From Gordonia namibiensis NBRC 108229 (GTDB taxonomy: Bacteria; Actinomycetota; Actinomycetes; Mycobacteriales; Mycobacteriaceae), in contig NZ_BAHE01000023.1 in NCBI RefSeq assembly GCF_000298235.1, forward strand, positions 1 through 64,000: 64,000 nt of DNA, in the 5' to 3' direction. Position numbers and translations under genes: made by a program. Below are positions 1-7,629 of this stretch, piece after piece (position 1 is the first letter of the stretch; every line of letters begins with the position of its first letter). A model generated the notes under the pieces. The model did not search any database and was not told the DNA's origin. It was given only the letters and a program-made list of their open reading frames with translations.

Positions 1-45
1 CCGACGGGTGGTGATTCTGCCGAATAAGGGTGGGTTTGCAGGTGG

Positions 46-369
46 TCAGGCGACGCCGAGCGCCCGTAGGCCGGCGGCGGTCGCCGCGGCGAGGATGACC
101 ACGATCGCGATCGGGGCGCGAAAGATCGCCGCGAGGATGCCGACGGCGACCCCTGCCGGTCGTGCCCATCCGGCGAAGTCGTGGTCGACGAAGAATGCGC
201 CGGTCAGGGCCACTGCAACCAGCAGTACCACGGTGGCGCGGTCCATCAGCTTCTCCGCATTCGCCGACACGGACAGGCGGTTACGGAGCAACGGTCCGGC
301 CAGCCGGATCACGTAGGTGCCGACGGCGAGAACGGCGATTCCGATGCCGAGGGACAGTCCGGAGGTCAT
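46..369 (-). CDS. azlD: AzlD-family branched-chain amino acid exporter, small subunit
   Basis: This 107-residue, very hydrophobic protein has three to four predicted membrane helices and the length and pattern of AzlD (Pfam AzlD), the small partner of AzlC. In the family the pair exports branched-chain amino acids or their analogues across the inner membrane. Its ATG overlaps the stop codon of azlC by 4 bases, so the two are translationally coupled. Nothing in the sequence fixes the exact substrate. The protein is complete and ends 45 bases from the window edge. Confidence 0.85.
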   Translation of the reverse strand: MTSGLSLGIGIAVLAVGTYVIRLAGPLLRNRLSVSANAEKLMDRATVVLLVAVALTGAFFVDHDFAGWARPAGVAVGILAAIFRAPIAIVVILAAATAAGLRALGVA

Positions 370-1094
370 CGAAGTACCTCGCTGTCGACGAGAGTGTGGG
401 CTGGGGCAGGGGTCCGACGTGGCAGAAGGCTCCGAACGACTTCGACAGCGGCGAAACCCGCCAGCGCGCAGAGAATCGGCAACCCGGCCGGTAGAAATGG
501 TGTCGACGCCAACGCGATGGCACCGCCGACGGCGACCGCTGCCCAGGTCGCGCGCGTTTTCAGCGCCGGAATGGCAAGTGCGGCAAGCAGAGCGGGGAAT
601 GCGGCGTCGAGCCCGAGGATCTCAGGGCTCGCGACGCTGCTGCCGAGCAGGGCGCCCAGTCCGGCGCCGGCCGGCCAGCAGATGAGGATTCCCAAGCCGC
701 ACAGCAGAAATGCGGCGCGCGCACGACGCGGCTCGGATTCCGCGGTGGTCATCGCCGCCGTCTCGTCGTTGATCAGGTGCGCACCGAAGAGGATCTCCGG
801 GAGTCCGCGTAAGTGCTTGCCCACCGCGAGTCCGTAACCGAAGTTCCTCGTGTTGACCAGAAGTCCGGCGAGGGCTGCGACGACGGGTACGCCACCGGCG
901 GCGAGCACCCCGACGAAGACGAACTCCGACGACCCGGCGAGCACGACGGTCGCGATCAGCACGATCTGCCACAGGGCCAGCCCCGCGCTGTGGGCCGCGA
1001 CGCCGTACGACGCGCCGATCACGAGTACCGACAGGCACATCACGATCACGGCGCGCAGGGTCGCCGAATCGAGTGTTCTCCATGCCGAACGCAT
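366..1094 (-). CDS. azlC: AzlC-family branched-chain amino acid exporter, large subunit
   Basis: AzlC forms the membrane channel of the AzlCD exporter. The protein is almost entirely hydrophobic with about seven helices and contains the family-type stretch NTRNFGYGLAVGKHL in its first half. Usual family length is 230-250 residues. I chose the ATG at 1094 (242 residues, MRSAWRTL). A TTG at 1130 and an ATG at 1103 are in frame, but they overlap a -10-like box (TATGAT, 1104-1099) and an inverted repeat that look like promoter and operator. The gene is divergent from the XRE-cupin regulator, which probably controls it (inference). Confidence 0.85.
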   Translation of the reverse strand: MRSAWRTLDSATLRAVIVMCLSVLVIGASYGVAAHSAGLALWQIVLIATVVLAGSSEFVFVGVLAAGGVPVVAALAGLLVNTRNFGYGLAVGKHLRGLPEILFGAHLINDETAAMTTAESEPRRARAAFLLCGLGILICWPAGAGLGALLGSSVASPEILGLDAAFPALLAALAIPALKTRATWAAVAVGGAIALASTPFLPAGLPILCALAGFAAVEVVRSLLPRRTPAPAHTLVDSEVLR

Positions 1095-1106
1095 GACTAT
1101 CATAGT

Positions 1107-1125
1107 GAACACACGACGAGTGTTC
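1107..1125. promoter_or_regulatory. Inverted repeat, candidate operator between azlC and XRE regulator
   Basis: GAACAC (1107-1112) and GTGTTC (1120-1125) form a perfect dyad with 7 bases between. It lies in the short divergent gap, immediately upstream of a minus-strand -10-like TATGAT at 1104-1099. This position suits autoregulation and repression of azlCD by the adjacent XRE-cupin protein. Binding is inferred. Confidence 0.45.
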
Positions 1126-1151
1126 GTCAAGATGGACGATCGGACGGTTCA

Positions 1152-1715
1152 ATGAACAATGCTGGGCAGGCGAACCCGAAAGAGCTGGTCGCGGCGTCGC
1201 TGAAGCGCGAACGGAACCGCGCCGGACTATCGCTCACCGAGCTGGCCCGACGAGCGGGGATCGGTAAGTCGACGCTGTCCCAGCTCGAGTCGGGGGAGGG
1301 AAACCCCAGCGTGGAGACGTTGTGGGCGCTCTCGACGGCCCTCGGCGTGCAGTTCTCGGCGTTACTGGACTCGCCGGCGCCGACCGTCGAGGTGATCAGA
1401 TTCGGGGAGGGGCGGGTGATCCCGGCCGCCGATGCTGACTATTCGGCGACGCTGCTGTCGACCGCCGCACCCGGTTCCCGCCGCGACATGTACGTCATCC
1501 GGGCAGAGCCCGGCAAGCCGCGGGTGTCCGCGCCGCATGCGCGCGGGGTCCTCGAACATGTCGTCATCAGTGCAGGTCGCGCCCGTCTCGGACCCATCGA
1601 CGCCGCCGAGATCCTCGGCCCCGGTGACTACATCTGTTACCCCGGCGATGTCGAGCACGTCTTCGACGCCGTGGAACCCGGCACGGTCGCGGTCATGCTG
1701 AGTGAGGCGTTCTAG
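1152..1715 (+). CDS. XRE-family regulator with C-terminal cupin
   Basis: This 187-residue regulator has an N-terminal lambda-repressor-type helix-turn-helix (about residues 12-66; TELARRAGIGKSTLSQLESG is the recognition region). A cupin beta-barrel follows (about 105-180; VLEHVVISAGRARL and GDYICYPGDVEHVF). This is the HTH_3 plus cupin_2 layout of the SutR/PuuR type, in which the cupin senses a small ligand. The ATG at 1152 gives the natural family length; in-frame upstream sequence runs into the divergent promoter. It is divergent from azlCD, the likely target. No clear Shine-Dalgarno precedes the start, so a leaderless mRNA is possible. Confidence 0.85.
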   Translation: MNNAGQANPKELVAASLKRERNRAGLSLTELARRAGIGKSTLSQLESGEGNPSVETLWALSTALGVQFSALLDSPAPTVEVIRFGEGRVIPAADADYSATLLSTAAPGSRRDMYVIRAEPGKPRVSAPHARGVLEHVVISAGRARLGPIDAAEILGPGDYICYPGDVEHVFDAVEPGTVAVMLSEAF

Positions 1716-1774
1716 CGGGACGTCCCGGGTCGCGACCTCCGTCACAACAATTCGCTTCTTTCGCTACCGGCGCG

Positions 1775-2017
1775 TAGTGTCGGTCGCAGTGATGCACCTT
1801 GATGGATGCATCTCCGCGTCGTAGAACGCCTCTCTCGCAGGTCGGGGCCCACTGAAGGTGGTCGCCGAGGTAGGACACTTCAGATGTCCACCGCCTGCCA
1901 TTGACTTCATACGGCGAACGAGCCCGCGTACCCGCGTGTTCGCCATCGGCACCGACCTTCGGCAGTGATCTGCCGTCCTGCTCGCGTGCCACGCACAGGA
2001 AGAGCTCCGCTCACACA
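1775..2017 (+). promoter_or_regulatory. Structured 5' leader of the DEAD-box helicase gene
   Basis: The 302-base gap before the helicase holds no gene. It contains a -10-like TAGTGT (1775-1780) with TTCGCT 18 bases upstream. Four dyads follow: GATGCA/TGCATC (1791-1796, 1807-1812); GGACA/TGTCC (1873-1877, 1885-1889), flanked by further pairing; GGCGAAC/GTTCGCC (1913-1919, 1938-1944); and CGGCAG/CTGCCG around a 4-base loop (1960-1975). A long structured leader is a known feature of cold-shock helicase and RNase mRNAs in other bacteria. A regulatory role here is inferred. Confidence 0.5.
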
Positions 2018-3655
2018 ATGACTGCTGTCCTCGAGACCCCCTCGGCCACTGCAACCCAGATGGTCGAGACCATTCCCGCCGGCACCACCGCACCCCAGGT
2101 TTCCTTCGAATCTCTCGGCGTGCCAAGCAAATTGGTCGAGGTCCTGACCTCGCAGGGCAAGGCCAACGCCTTCCCGATCCAGGCCGACACCCTCCCCGAC
2201 ACCCTCGACGGCAAGGACGTCCTCGGCCGCGGCAAGACCGGCTCGGGTAAGACCCTCGCCTTCTCCATCCCGCTGGTCGCCGGACTCGCCGAGATGGAGG
2301 TCAAGCGCTACGTCGGTGCCCCCACCGGCCTGATCCTGGCTCCGACCCGCGAGCTGGCCACCCAGATCGCAGCTGTCGTCGAGCCGCTCGCGGCCGCCGT
2401 CGGGCTCACCGTCACCACCGTCTTCGGCGGCGTCAAGCAGATGCGTCAGGAACAGGCCTTCCGCCGCGGCGTCGACATCGTCGTCGCCTGCCCGGGACGC
2501 CTCGAAGACCTGATGCGCCAGGGCATCGTGAAGCTCGACGAGGTCGAGGTCACCGTCATCGACGAGGCCGACCACATGGCCGACCTCGGCTTCCTCCCGG
2601 TCGTCACCAAGCTTCTCGCCGCCACCCCGTCCGACGGTCAGCGCCTGCTGTTCTCGGCGACCCTCGACAACGGGGTCGACAAGCTGGCCAAGCGCTTCCT
2701 CGACAACCCGGTCCTGCACTCGGTCGACTCCGCCGAGTCCCCGGTGGCCGCCATGACCCACCACGTCTTCGAGGTCTCCTCGGCAGGCAAGGCCGACCTG
2801 GTCGCCGAACTCGCCTCCGGTACCGGTCGTCGAATCCTGTTCATGCGCACCAAGCATCAGGCCAAGAAGCTCGCGAAGAAGCTGACCGAGCAGGGCATCC
2901 CGGCAGTCGACCTGCACGGCAACCTGAGCCAGGCCCAGCGCGACCGCAACCTCGCCGCCTTCGGTGAGGGAGACGTCCGCGTCCTCGTGGCCACCGACGT
3001 CGCCGCCCGCGGTGTGCACGTCGACGGCATCGAGTTGGTCGTCCACGTCGATCCGCCCGCCGAGCACAAGGCATACCTGCACCGCTCGGGCCGCACCGCG
3101 CGTGCCGGCAGCTCCGGTGACGTCGTCACCGTGTGCCTGCCCGAGCAGCGTCGTGAGGTCTCGCAGCTGCTGCGGAAGGCCAAGATCAAGGTCACCCCGA
3201 AGCAGGTCGACGCCAAGGCCGACGCCGTCGACGAGCTCGTCGGCGAGCGCGCACCCCGCGTCTCCGCTGCCGAGCGTGCGGCCGCCGAGGCCGCTCGTGG
3301 CGGTCAGCGCGGTGGTTCGCAGGGCGGTCGCTCGCAGGGTGGCCGTTCGCAAGGTGGTCGTCGTGGCGGCGGACGCCCGGGACGCGCTCGCGGTGAAGGG
3401 CGTGGCAACGGTGCCGCTCGCGGGGAGAGCCGTGGCGGCGCACGCGGTCAGGGCGGAGAGTCGCGCTCCGGTGGGCAGCGTTCCACCGACGGTCGCTCGG
3501 CCGGCCAATCCCGTTCGGCGGGTCAGTCGCGTTCGGCAGGGCAGGGTCGCTCGGCGGGTCAGCCCCGCACCGGCGACCAGCATCGTGCCGGTGGACGCGC
3601 ACAGGGCGGACGCCGTTCCTCCAGCCGTCCGGCCGGCTCACCGACCAACCGCTGA
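2018..3655 (+). CDS. DEAD-box ATP-dependent RNA helicase with RG-rich tail
   Basis: All helicase motifs are visible: Q motif near FPIQ, motif I GRGKTGSGKT, Ia PTRELA, motif II VIDEADHMAD, motif III SAT, and motif VI HRSGRTARAG. The first roughly 400 residues form the two RecA domains. Residues from about 425 to 545 are a low-complexity tail of GGRSQ, RSAGQS and RGGG repeats, typical of RNA-binding extensions in RhlE/DeaD-type enzymes that remodel ribosomal RNA or mRNA at low temperature. The ATG at 2018 is used because earlier in-frame codons lie inside the leader hairpins; AGGA at 1997-2000 is a distant Shine-Dalgarno. A large open frame on the other strand is a composition artefact. Confidence 0.93.
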   Translation: MTAVLETPSATATQMVETIPAGTTAPQVSFESLGVPSKLVEVLTSQGKANAFPIQADTLPDTLDGKDVLGRGKTGSGKTLAFSIPLVAGLAEMEVKRYVGAPTGLILAPTRELATQIAAVVEPLAAAVGLTVTTVFGGVKQMRQEQAFRRGVDIVVACPGRLEDLMRQGIVKLDEVEVTVIDEADHMADLGFLPVVTKLLAATPSDGQRLLFSATLDNGVDKLAKRFLDNPVLHSVDSAESPVAAMTHHVFEVSSAGKADLVAELASGTGRRILFMRTKHQAKKLAKKLTEQGIPAVDLHGNLSQAQRDRNLAAFGEGDVRVLVATDVAARGVHVDGIELVVHVDPPAEHKAYLHRSGRTARAGSSGDVVTVCLPEQRREVSQLLRKAKIKVTPKQVDAKADAVDELVGERAPRVSAAERAAAEAARGGQRGGSQGGRSQGGRSQGGRRGGGRPGRARGEGRGNGAARGESRGGARGQGGESRSGGQRSTDGRSAGQSRSAGQSRSAGQGRSAGQPRTGDQHRAGGRAQGGRRSSSRPAGSPTNR

Positions 3656-3682
3656 ACCAACGCAGTACATAACTGAATCAAG

Positions 3683-3700
3683 CCCGCCGAACTAGGCGGG
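3683..3700. terminator. Short hairpin between convergent genes
   Basis: CCCGCC (3683-3688), a 6-base loop and GGCGGG (3695-3700) form a perfect dyad 27 bases after the helicase stop, spanning the stop codon of the convergent isomerase-like gene. There is no U tract. It may act together with the much stronger hairpin 11 bases further on. Confidence 0.45.
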
Positions 3701-4498
3701 TAGGAACTTCGAAGCAAGCCGTGGCGCAAGCCACGGCTTGCTTCCCCATGCGAAGGCCCTTCCGGTCAGCGCGGCCCAGGTGGGGGAGAGCCGCCCGTAG
3801 CCGGTCAGCAGTGCGGCAGTCGGGTCGACGCTGATGTGGACATCGGGGCGTCGGGGCTCGTCGGGGTTGATGACCAGCTCGCCGTCGGTGAACTCGTAGA
3901 CGTAGCGTTCCGAACATCCGCGCAGCCGGATGTCGTAGGTGGCCTGGTGTCCCGCCGCCGTCGTCGTGTCCACCCAGCTGGGCAGGATCTGCTGTCGTCC
4001 GCGGACGATCATCAGCACCACCTCGGGCTCGACCCACCAACGGGCGCCGATCGCTCGCGCGACGTCGAAGCCGTGCACCACGAACTCGCCGATGAGGATG
4101 CCCAGTGCGGCATCGGCGCGGATCAGCCGGTCACCGTCGAACCGCATCTTGGGGACCTGCGCGTTGAAGTGTGAGACGGCGTCGACCAACGTGTCGAGGT
4201 CTTCCCTCAGCTGGCGGGCCAGAACCGACACCTCACGGGTCGGCAGGTTCGCGATCTGCTTCGCATTGAAGTCCGGGACGTCTACCGCCTGGCGACACCA
4301 TTCCCCCTCACCGCGCGCGAGTTCGAGAAATCGGGTCGGCGCCAGGGCAACGTGCCCCAGACAGTCGACCAGCGTCCATCCCGGTGTGTCCGGCACACGC
4401 GTCTCCGGCTCGTCGACCCCCTCGACGAGTTCCAGAAAGCGTTCCCCGGTGGTCAGCGCGGCGTCGGTGTAGTCAAACCTCGAGAACATCCCCGTCAC
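3692..4498 (-). CDS. Mycothiol-dependent maleylpyruvate isomerase-like protein
   Basis: The N-terminal half matches the DinB-like four-helix fold of the MDMPI_N / TIGR03083 family (DTPGWTLVDCLGHVA, with the metal-ligand type His; VVHGFDVARAIG). The C-terminal half is a small alpha/beta domain of the SCP2-like type. Characterised relatives use mycothiol to isomerise maleylpyruvate; most homologues have no known substrate. I start at GTG 4498 (268 residues) because GGGAGGA lies 7 bases upstream. An ATG at 4489 is the alternative. The C-terminal coding sequence contains a 15-bp hairpin. Confidence 0.75.
   Translation of the reverse strand: MTGMFSRFDYTDAALTTGERFLELVEGVDEPETRVPDTPGWTLVDCLGHVALAPTRFLELARGEGEWCRQAVDVPDFNAKQIANLPTREVSVLARQLREDLDTLVDAVSHFNAQVPKMRFDGDRLIRADAALGILIGEFVVHGFDVARAIGARWWVEPEVVLMIVRGRQQILPSWVDTTTAAGHQATYDIRLRGCSERYVYEFTDGELVINPDEPRRPDVHISVDPTAALLTGYGRLSPTWAALTGRAFAWGSKPWLAPRLASKFLPA
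3711..3744. terminator. 15-bp perfect hairpin with GCAA loop inside a coding tail
   Basis: The arms GAAGCAAGCCGTGGC (3711-3725) and GCCACGGCTTGCTTC (3730-3744) are perfectly complementary, with loop GCAA, a GNRA tetraloop in the plus-strand RNA. It lies in the last codons of the minus-strand isomerase-like gene and just beyond the helicase stop. It could terminate or stabilise the helicase transcript. That it also encodes conserved protein sequence on the other strand is notable. Confidence 0.6.
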
Positions 4499-4565
4499 GC
4501 GTGGTTCCTCCCCCACATGGGGCGCAAGACTACTCGTGCGTAATGCGACGTGCGACACATACTTT

Positions 4566-4582
4566 GGAACCGGCCGGGTTCC
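4566..4582. promoter_or_regulatory. GGAACC/GGTTCC inverted repeat upstream of the isomerase-like gene
   Basis: GGAACC (4566-4571) and GGTTCC (4577-4582) form a 6-bp dyad with 5 bases between, in the 155-base gap upstream of the isomerase-like gene. It could be an operator or a leader stem; no regulator is assigned. Confidence 0.25.
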
Positions 4583-4653
4583 GGTGCCGATAGGGAACGC
4601 GCACAACGGCATCCGATGTGGCGTCGCGCTGATCCGAGGTCTGGAGTCCAGGT

Positions 4654-5607
4654 TCAGGGTGCCTCGCCCAATCGGACGAACACGACACCCGCGACGATCA
4701 GCAGGCCACCGAGAAGCTGGATCGGCGCCGGGAGTTCGTCGAGGGCGAGCCAGGCGAACAACACCGCGAACAACACCTCGGACAGGGCGACGAACGACAT
4801 CACCCGGGCGCCGAGTACCCGGCCGGCCGCGATGCCGAAGGCATAGGCCATCGCGGCTGACACGACACCCAGCATCAGCAGGGGAGCCCACCAGGGCAGC
4901 GAGAGGTCGCCGATGCGGACCTGCGAGGTCGACGCGGTCATCGGCAGCGCCCCGACGAGCCCGGCCGCGGCGAGCGTGATCGCACCGATCACGAGACCGC
5001 CGGCCGCGAGCGCGAGGGGCGGCAGGCCGGTTCGTTCGTCGGCGGAGATCACGAAATAGGCAGCAGCACCCACCATCGCGGCCAGAGCCCACAGAACGCC
5101 CACGACGCTGATCGAGACCTCCCCGGTCAGGTCGAGGACCAGGGCGAGTCCGGCGATCGCAAGAGCGGCCCCGAACACGGTGACGCGGGTGGGTCGCTGG
5201 GCGTGCCGCAGCCACATCCACACCAGGACCGCGACCGGTGCGGTGTACTCGATCAGCAGCGCCACCCCGACCTGCAGGTAGGTGACGGCATAGAAGTAGG
5301 CCAGCTGACATCCCGCGACGGCCAGTAGTCCGTAGGCGATCAGCACCCACCAGGATCGCGCGGCGGATTGCGGAGGCACCGGCGGAGGCAGCAGGGGCTG
5401 CCGGTCACGGAAGGCCAGGAACCCGGGAATCGCCAGTACGGCAGCGCCCACCGCGATGCGCACGGTCACAGTCGCGCCCGCCGACCACCCGGAGTCGATC
5501 ATCGCCCGGGCCAGGACACCGGAGATGGCGAAGCAAGCCGACGAGATCAGCGCCAGCGCGATACCGACCGACGGCCGGTGGCCACGCGTCCGGACCGGAC
5601 CGCTCAC
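4654..5607 (-). CDS. EamA/DMT-superfamily transporter
   Basis: This 317-residue protein has about ten hydrophobic helices arranged as two EamA repeats, as in RhaT/YdcZ-type metabolite exporters (first repeat from ALISSACFAISGVLARAMI, second from VGVLWALAAMVGAAAYFVI). Its last helix, AGVVFVRLGE, is typical of the family. It probably exports a small metabolite or amino acid; the substrate is unknown. The GTG at 5607 overlaps the upstream stop in a GTGA junction, which favours this start over ones further upstream. Confidence 0.85.
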   Translation of the reverse strand: MSGPVRTRGHRPSVGIALALISSACFAISGVLARAMIDSGWSAGATVTVRIAVGAAVLAIPGFLAFRDRQPLLPPPVPPQSAARSWWVLIAYGLLAVAGCQLAYFYAVTYLQVGVALLIEYTAPVAVLVWMWLRHAQRPTRVTVFGAALAIAGLALVLDLTGEVSISVVGVLWALAAMVGAAAYFVISADERTGLPPLALAAGGLVIGAITLAAAGLVGALPMTASTSQVRIGDLSLPWWAPLLMLGVVSAAMAYAFGIAAGRVLGARVMSFVALSEVLFAVLFAWLALDELPAPIQLLGGLLIVAGVVFVRLGEAP

Positions 5608-6077
5608 GGGTTCTTCGCGGCCACGATCGCCGCACGTACCGCTTCCCGGCATTCCTCGCCGTGTGGTTCCCCGACGCCCAGGTAGTAGCTGCCCGGACGG
5701 CCGCTCTCGCCGGCGAAGCCGACCACTGCGAACCCGTCCGGGGATTCCGGTGTCTCGATCGAGGCGATCGCCAGCGGCACCGACAGCGCCGAGATCCCGC
5801 GCTTCGCCCCGGAGTTGGCGATCAGAAGGTGCGTCGGATGCAGGACGACGAGCGTCTGGTTCTCGGAGTCGGGGTCGACGGGGTTCGCGCGCCGGCCGAG
5901 CAATCTGCCGATCGTGGAGGAAGCGGGCGGGTTGATGCTCCGGGTGCTCCAGGCCGGCAGGTCGTCGGTGACGGTCAGTTGCCGCGACTCGGCATGGTCA
6001 CGCAACGCCGCCGCGACGTCGGCCGGAAGAGCGGACAAATCGGCGCGCACGGTGGTGCGCTGGTACGCGGGCCCCAT
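5604..6077 (-). CDS. Conserved protein of unknown function
   Basis: I do not recognise this 157-residue soluble protein. It has a charged N-terminus, a basic middle (IGRLLGRRANPVDPDSE) and a beta-rich C-terminal half (LVVLHPTHLLIANSGAKRG, FAVVGFAGE) that could be a PH-like fold. There are no membrane segments. Its ATG lies 80 bases inside the end of fprB in another frame. A later start inside fprB is possible, so the N-terminus is uncertain. Its stop overlaps the DMT transporter start. Confidence 0.6.
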   Translation of the reverse strand: MGPAYQRTTVRADLSALPADVAAALRDHAESRQLTVTDDLPAWSTRSINPPASSTIGRLLGRRANPVDPDSENQTLVVLHPTHLLIANSGAKRGISALSVPLAIASIETPESPDGFAVVGFAGESGRPGSYYLGVGEPHGEECREAVRAAIVAAKNP

Positions 6078-7593
6078 GGTCGATCAATCTATCCGAGAGT
6101 GCGCCGGTTTCGAGATCGGTGAGCAACGACGCCACCGTCTCCGCGGAGTCGGTCTTGTTGGTCCCGATGAAGCCCGACGGTCCACGCTTGATCCAACCGG
6201 TCACGTAGACGCCCGGAACCGGTTGCTCGCCGTCCATGACCCGGCCGGCGCGGTGCGGGATGACGCCGGTCGCGTCGTCGAAGGGCAGACCTGGCACGGC
6301 GACCCCGCGGTAACCGACCGAGGTCAGCACGAGTCCGGCGTCGACGGTGGTGGTCTCACCGGTCGGTTCGATCCCGGTCACGACACCCGCATCGTCGACC
6401 GTCAGCCGATTGCGGCCCACGACGACGCCGGTCGCGCGTCCGTGGTCGCCCGTCACCTCGAGCGGAGAACCGAAGAACGCCAAGCGGATTCGACGACCCT
6501 TCGGTTCGGCGGCGGCGCACTCGGCCAGGATGTCGAGCTTGGCGCGGATGGTGGCGTCGAGTTCGCCGTCCACCTGGGCGGATTCGAGATCGGCGGGATC
6601 CACGGTCACCGCGACACCCGAATCGACGAGCCCGATCAGCTCGGGCAGGGTGAACGCGGCGTGGGCGGGTCCGCGTCGTCCCAGCACGACCACCTCGCGC
6701 ACCGACGATTCGGCCAGCGCGGCCAGCGCGGCCGGCGAGATGGACGTGTCGGCGAGTGCCGCCGGGTCGGCGACGAGGATACGAGCGACGTCGAGCGCGA
6801 CGTTGCCGTTGCCGATGACCACCACGCGGTCGGTGGACAGGTCGACGTCGAGGTCGGTGAAGTCCGGATGGCCGTTGTACCAACCGACGAACGACGTGGC
6901 AGAGGTGACAGCCGCCTGATCGATCCCCGGCAGGTCCAGCGTCTTGTCGGTGGGGGCGCCGCCGGCCCAGATGACGCCCTGGTGGCGGGACCGCAGGTCG
7001 TCGAGTGTGATGTCGCGTCCCACCTCGGTGTCGAGCAGGATTTCCAGGTTCGGGTTGCGTGCGATGTCGTCGAACAGGCGCATCACCTTGCGGGTGTGCA
7101 GGTGATCCGGGGCGACGCCGAAGCGTGCGAGGCCGAACGGCCGGTCGAGGCGCTCGTACATGGTCACCGACACCTGGGGCTGCCGCAGTAGTTCGTCGGC
7201 GGCGTACATCGCCGACGGACCCGACCCGACGATGCCGATCGACACCTTTGCGTCGACCGCGAGCTGACGTGGCCGGTCGATCGGGGCGAGCGGAAGCCGG
7301 CGCGCGGGGTCAACCGGGAAACGTGCTGCCCCGTCGACGGTTTCGCGGTACTGCGCGGCGTTGACCTCCGCGAACCGCTCCTGGCCCTCGGGCAGCCGGT
7401 GGCCGGGAACGATGGCGCCGACGGGGCAGGCGCTGACGCAGGCGCCGCAGTCGACGCAGGTGGCCGGGTCGATGTAGAGCATCTCGGCGATGCCGAAATC
7501 CGGCTCTTCCGGGGTGGGGTGGATGCAGTTGACGGGGCATGCGTAGACGCACGACGCGTCGCCGCAGCACGCCTGGGTGACGACGTGAGGCAT
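5998..7593 (-). CDS. fprB: Ferredoxin-fused ferredoxin--NADP+ reductase FprB
   Basis: Residues 1-60 carry two cysteine clusters (CVYACPVNC and CVDCGACVSACPVGA), a 7Fe/8Fe ferredoxin domain. From about residue 115 comes an adrenodoxin-reductase-type oxidoreductase with the FAD motif GIVGSGPSAMYAADELL and the NADP motif VVVIGNGNVALDVARIL. This is the domain order of mycobacterial FprB, which moves electrons between NADPH and an iron-sulfur carrier. It is 531 residues, slightly shorter than the roughly 575 of FprB. It starts 36 bases after the diiron oxygenase on the same strand and is a plausible electron donor for it (inference). The last 25 residues are Arg-rich. Confidence 0.92.
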   Translation of the reverse strand: MPHVVTQACCGDASCVYACPVNCIHPTPEEPDFGIAEMLYIDPATCVDCGACVSACPVGAIVPGHRLPEGQERFAEVNAAQYRETVDGAARFPVDPARRLPLAPIDRPRQLAVDAKVSIGIVGSGPSAMYAADELLRQPQVSVTMYERLDRPFGLARFGVAPDHLHTRKVMRLFDDIARNPNLEILLDTEVGRDITLDDLRSRHQGVIWAGGAPTDKTLDLPGIDQAAVTSATSFVGWYNGHPDFTDLDVDLSTDRVVVIGNGNVALDVARILVADPAALADTSISPAALAALAESSVREVVVLGRRGPAHAAFTLPELIGLVDSGVAVTVDPADLESAQVDGELDATIRAKLDILAECAAAEPKGRRIRLAFFGSPLEVTGDHGRATGVVVGRNRLTVDDAGVVTGIEPTGETTTVDAGLVLTSVGYRGVAVPGLPFDDATGVIPHRAGRVMDGEQPVPGVYVTGWIKRGPSGFIGTNKTDSAETVASLLTDLETGALSDRLIDHGARVPAHHRARRFVRSSGRRRGGVA

Positions 7594-7629
7594 GAGGGTC
7601 GGTTCGCTACCTGTGGGTGAGAGGGGAGA

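Noticed and set aside
1907-3583. 558-codon open frame antisense to the DEAD-box helicase
   Set aside because: Its translation is low-complexity Gly/Leu/Asp and Thr/Ala/Arg sequence with no domain, and the plus strand encodes every helicase motif. It is a high-GC codon-position artefact.
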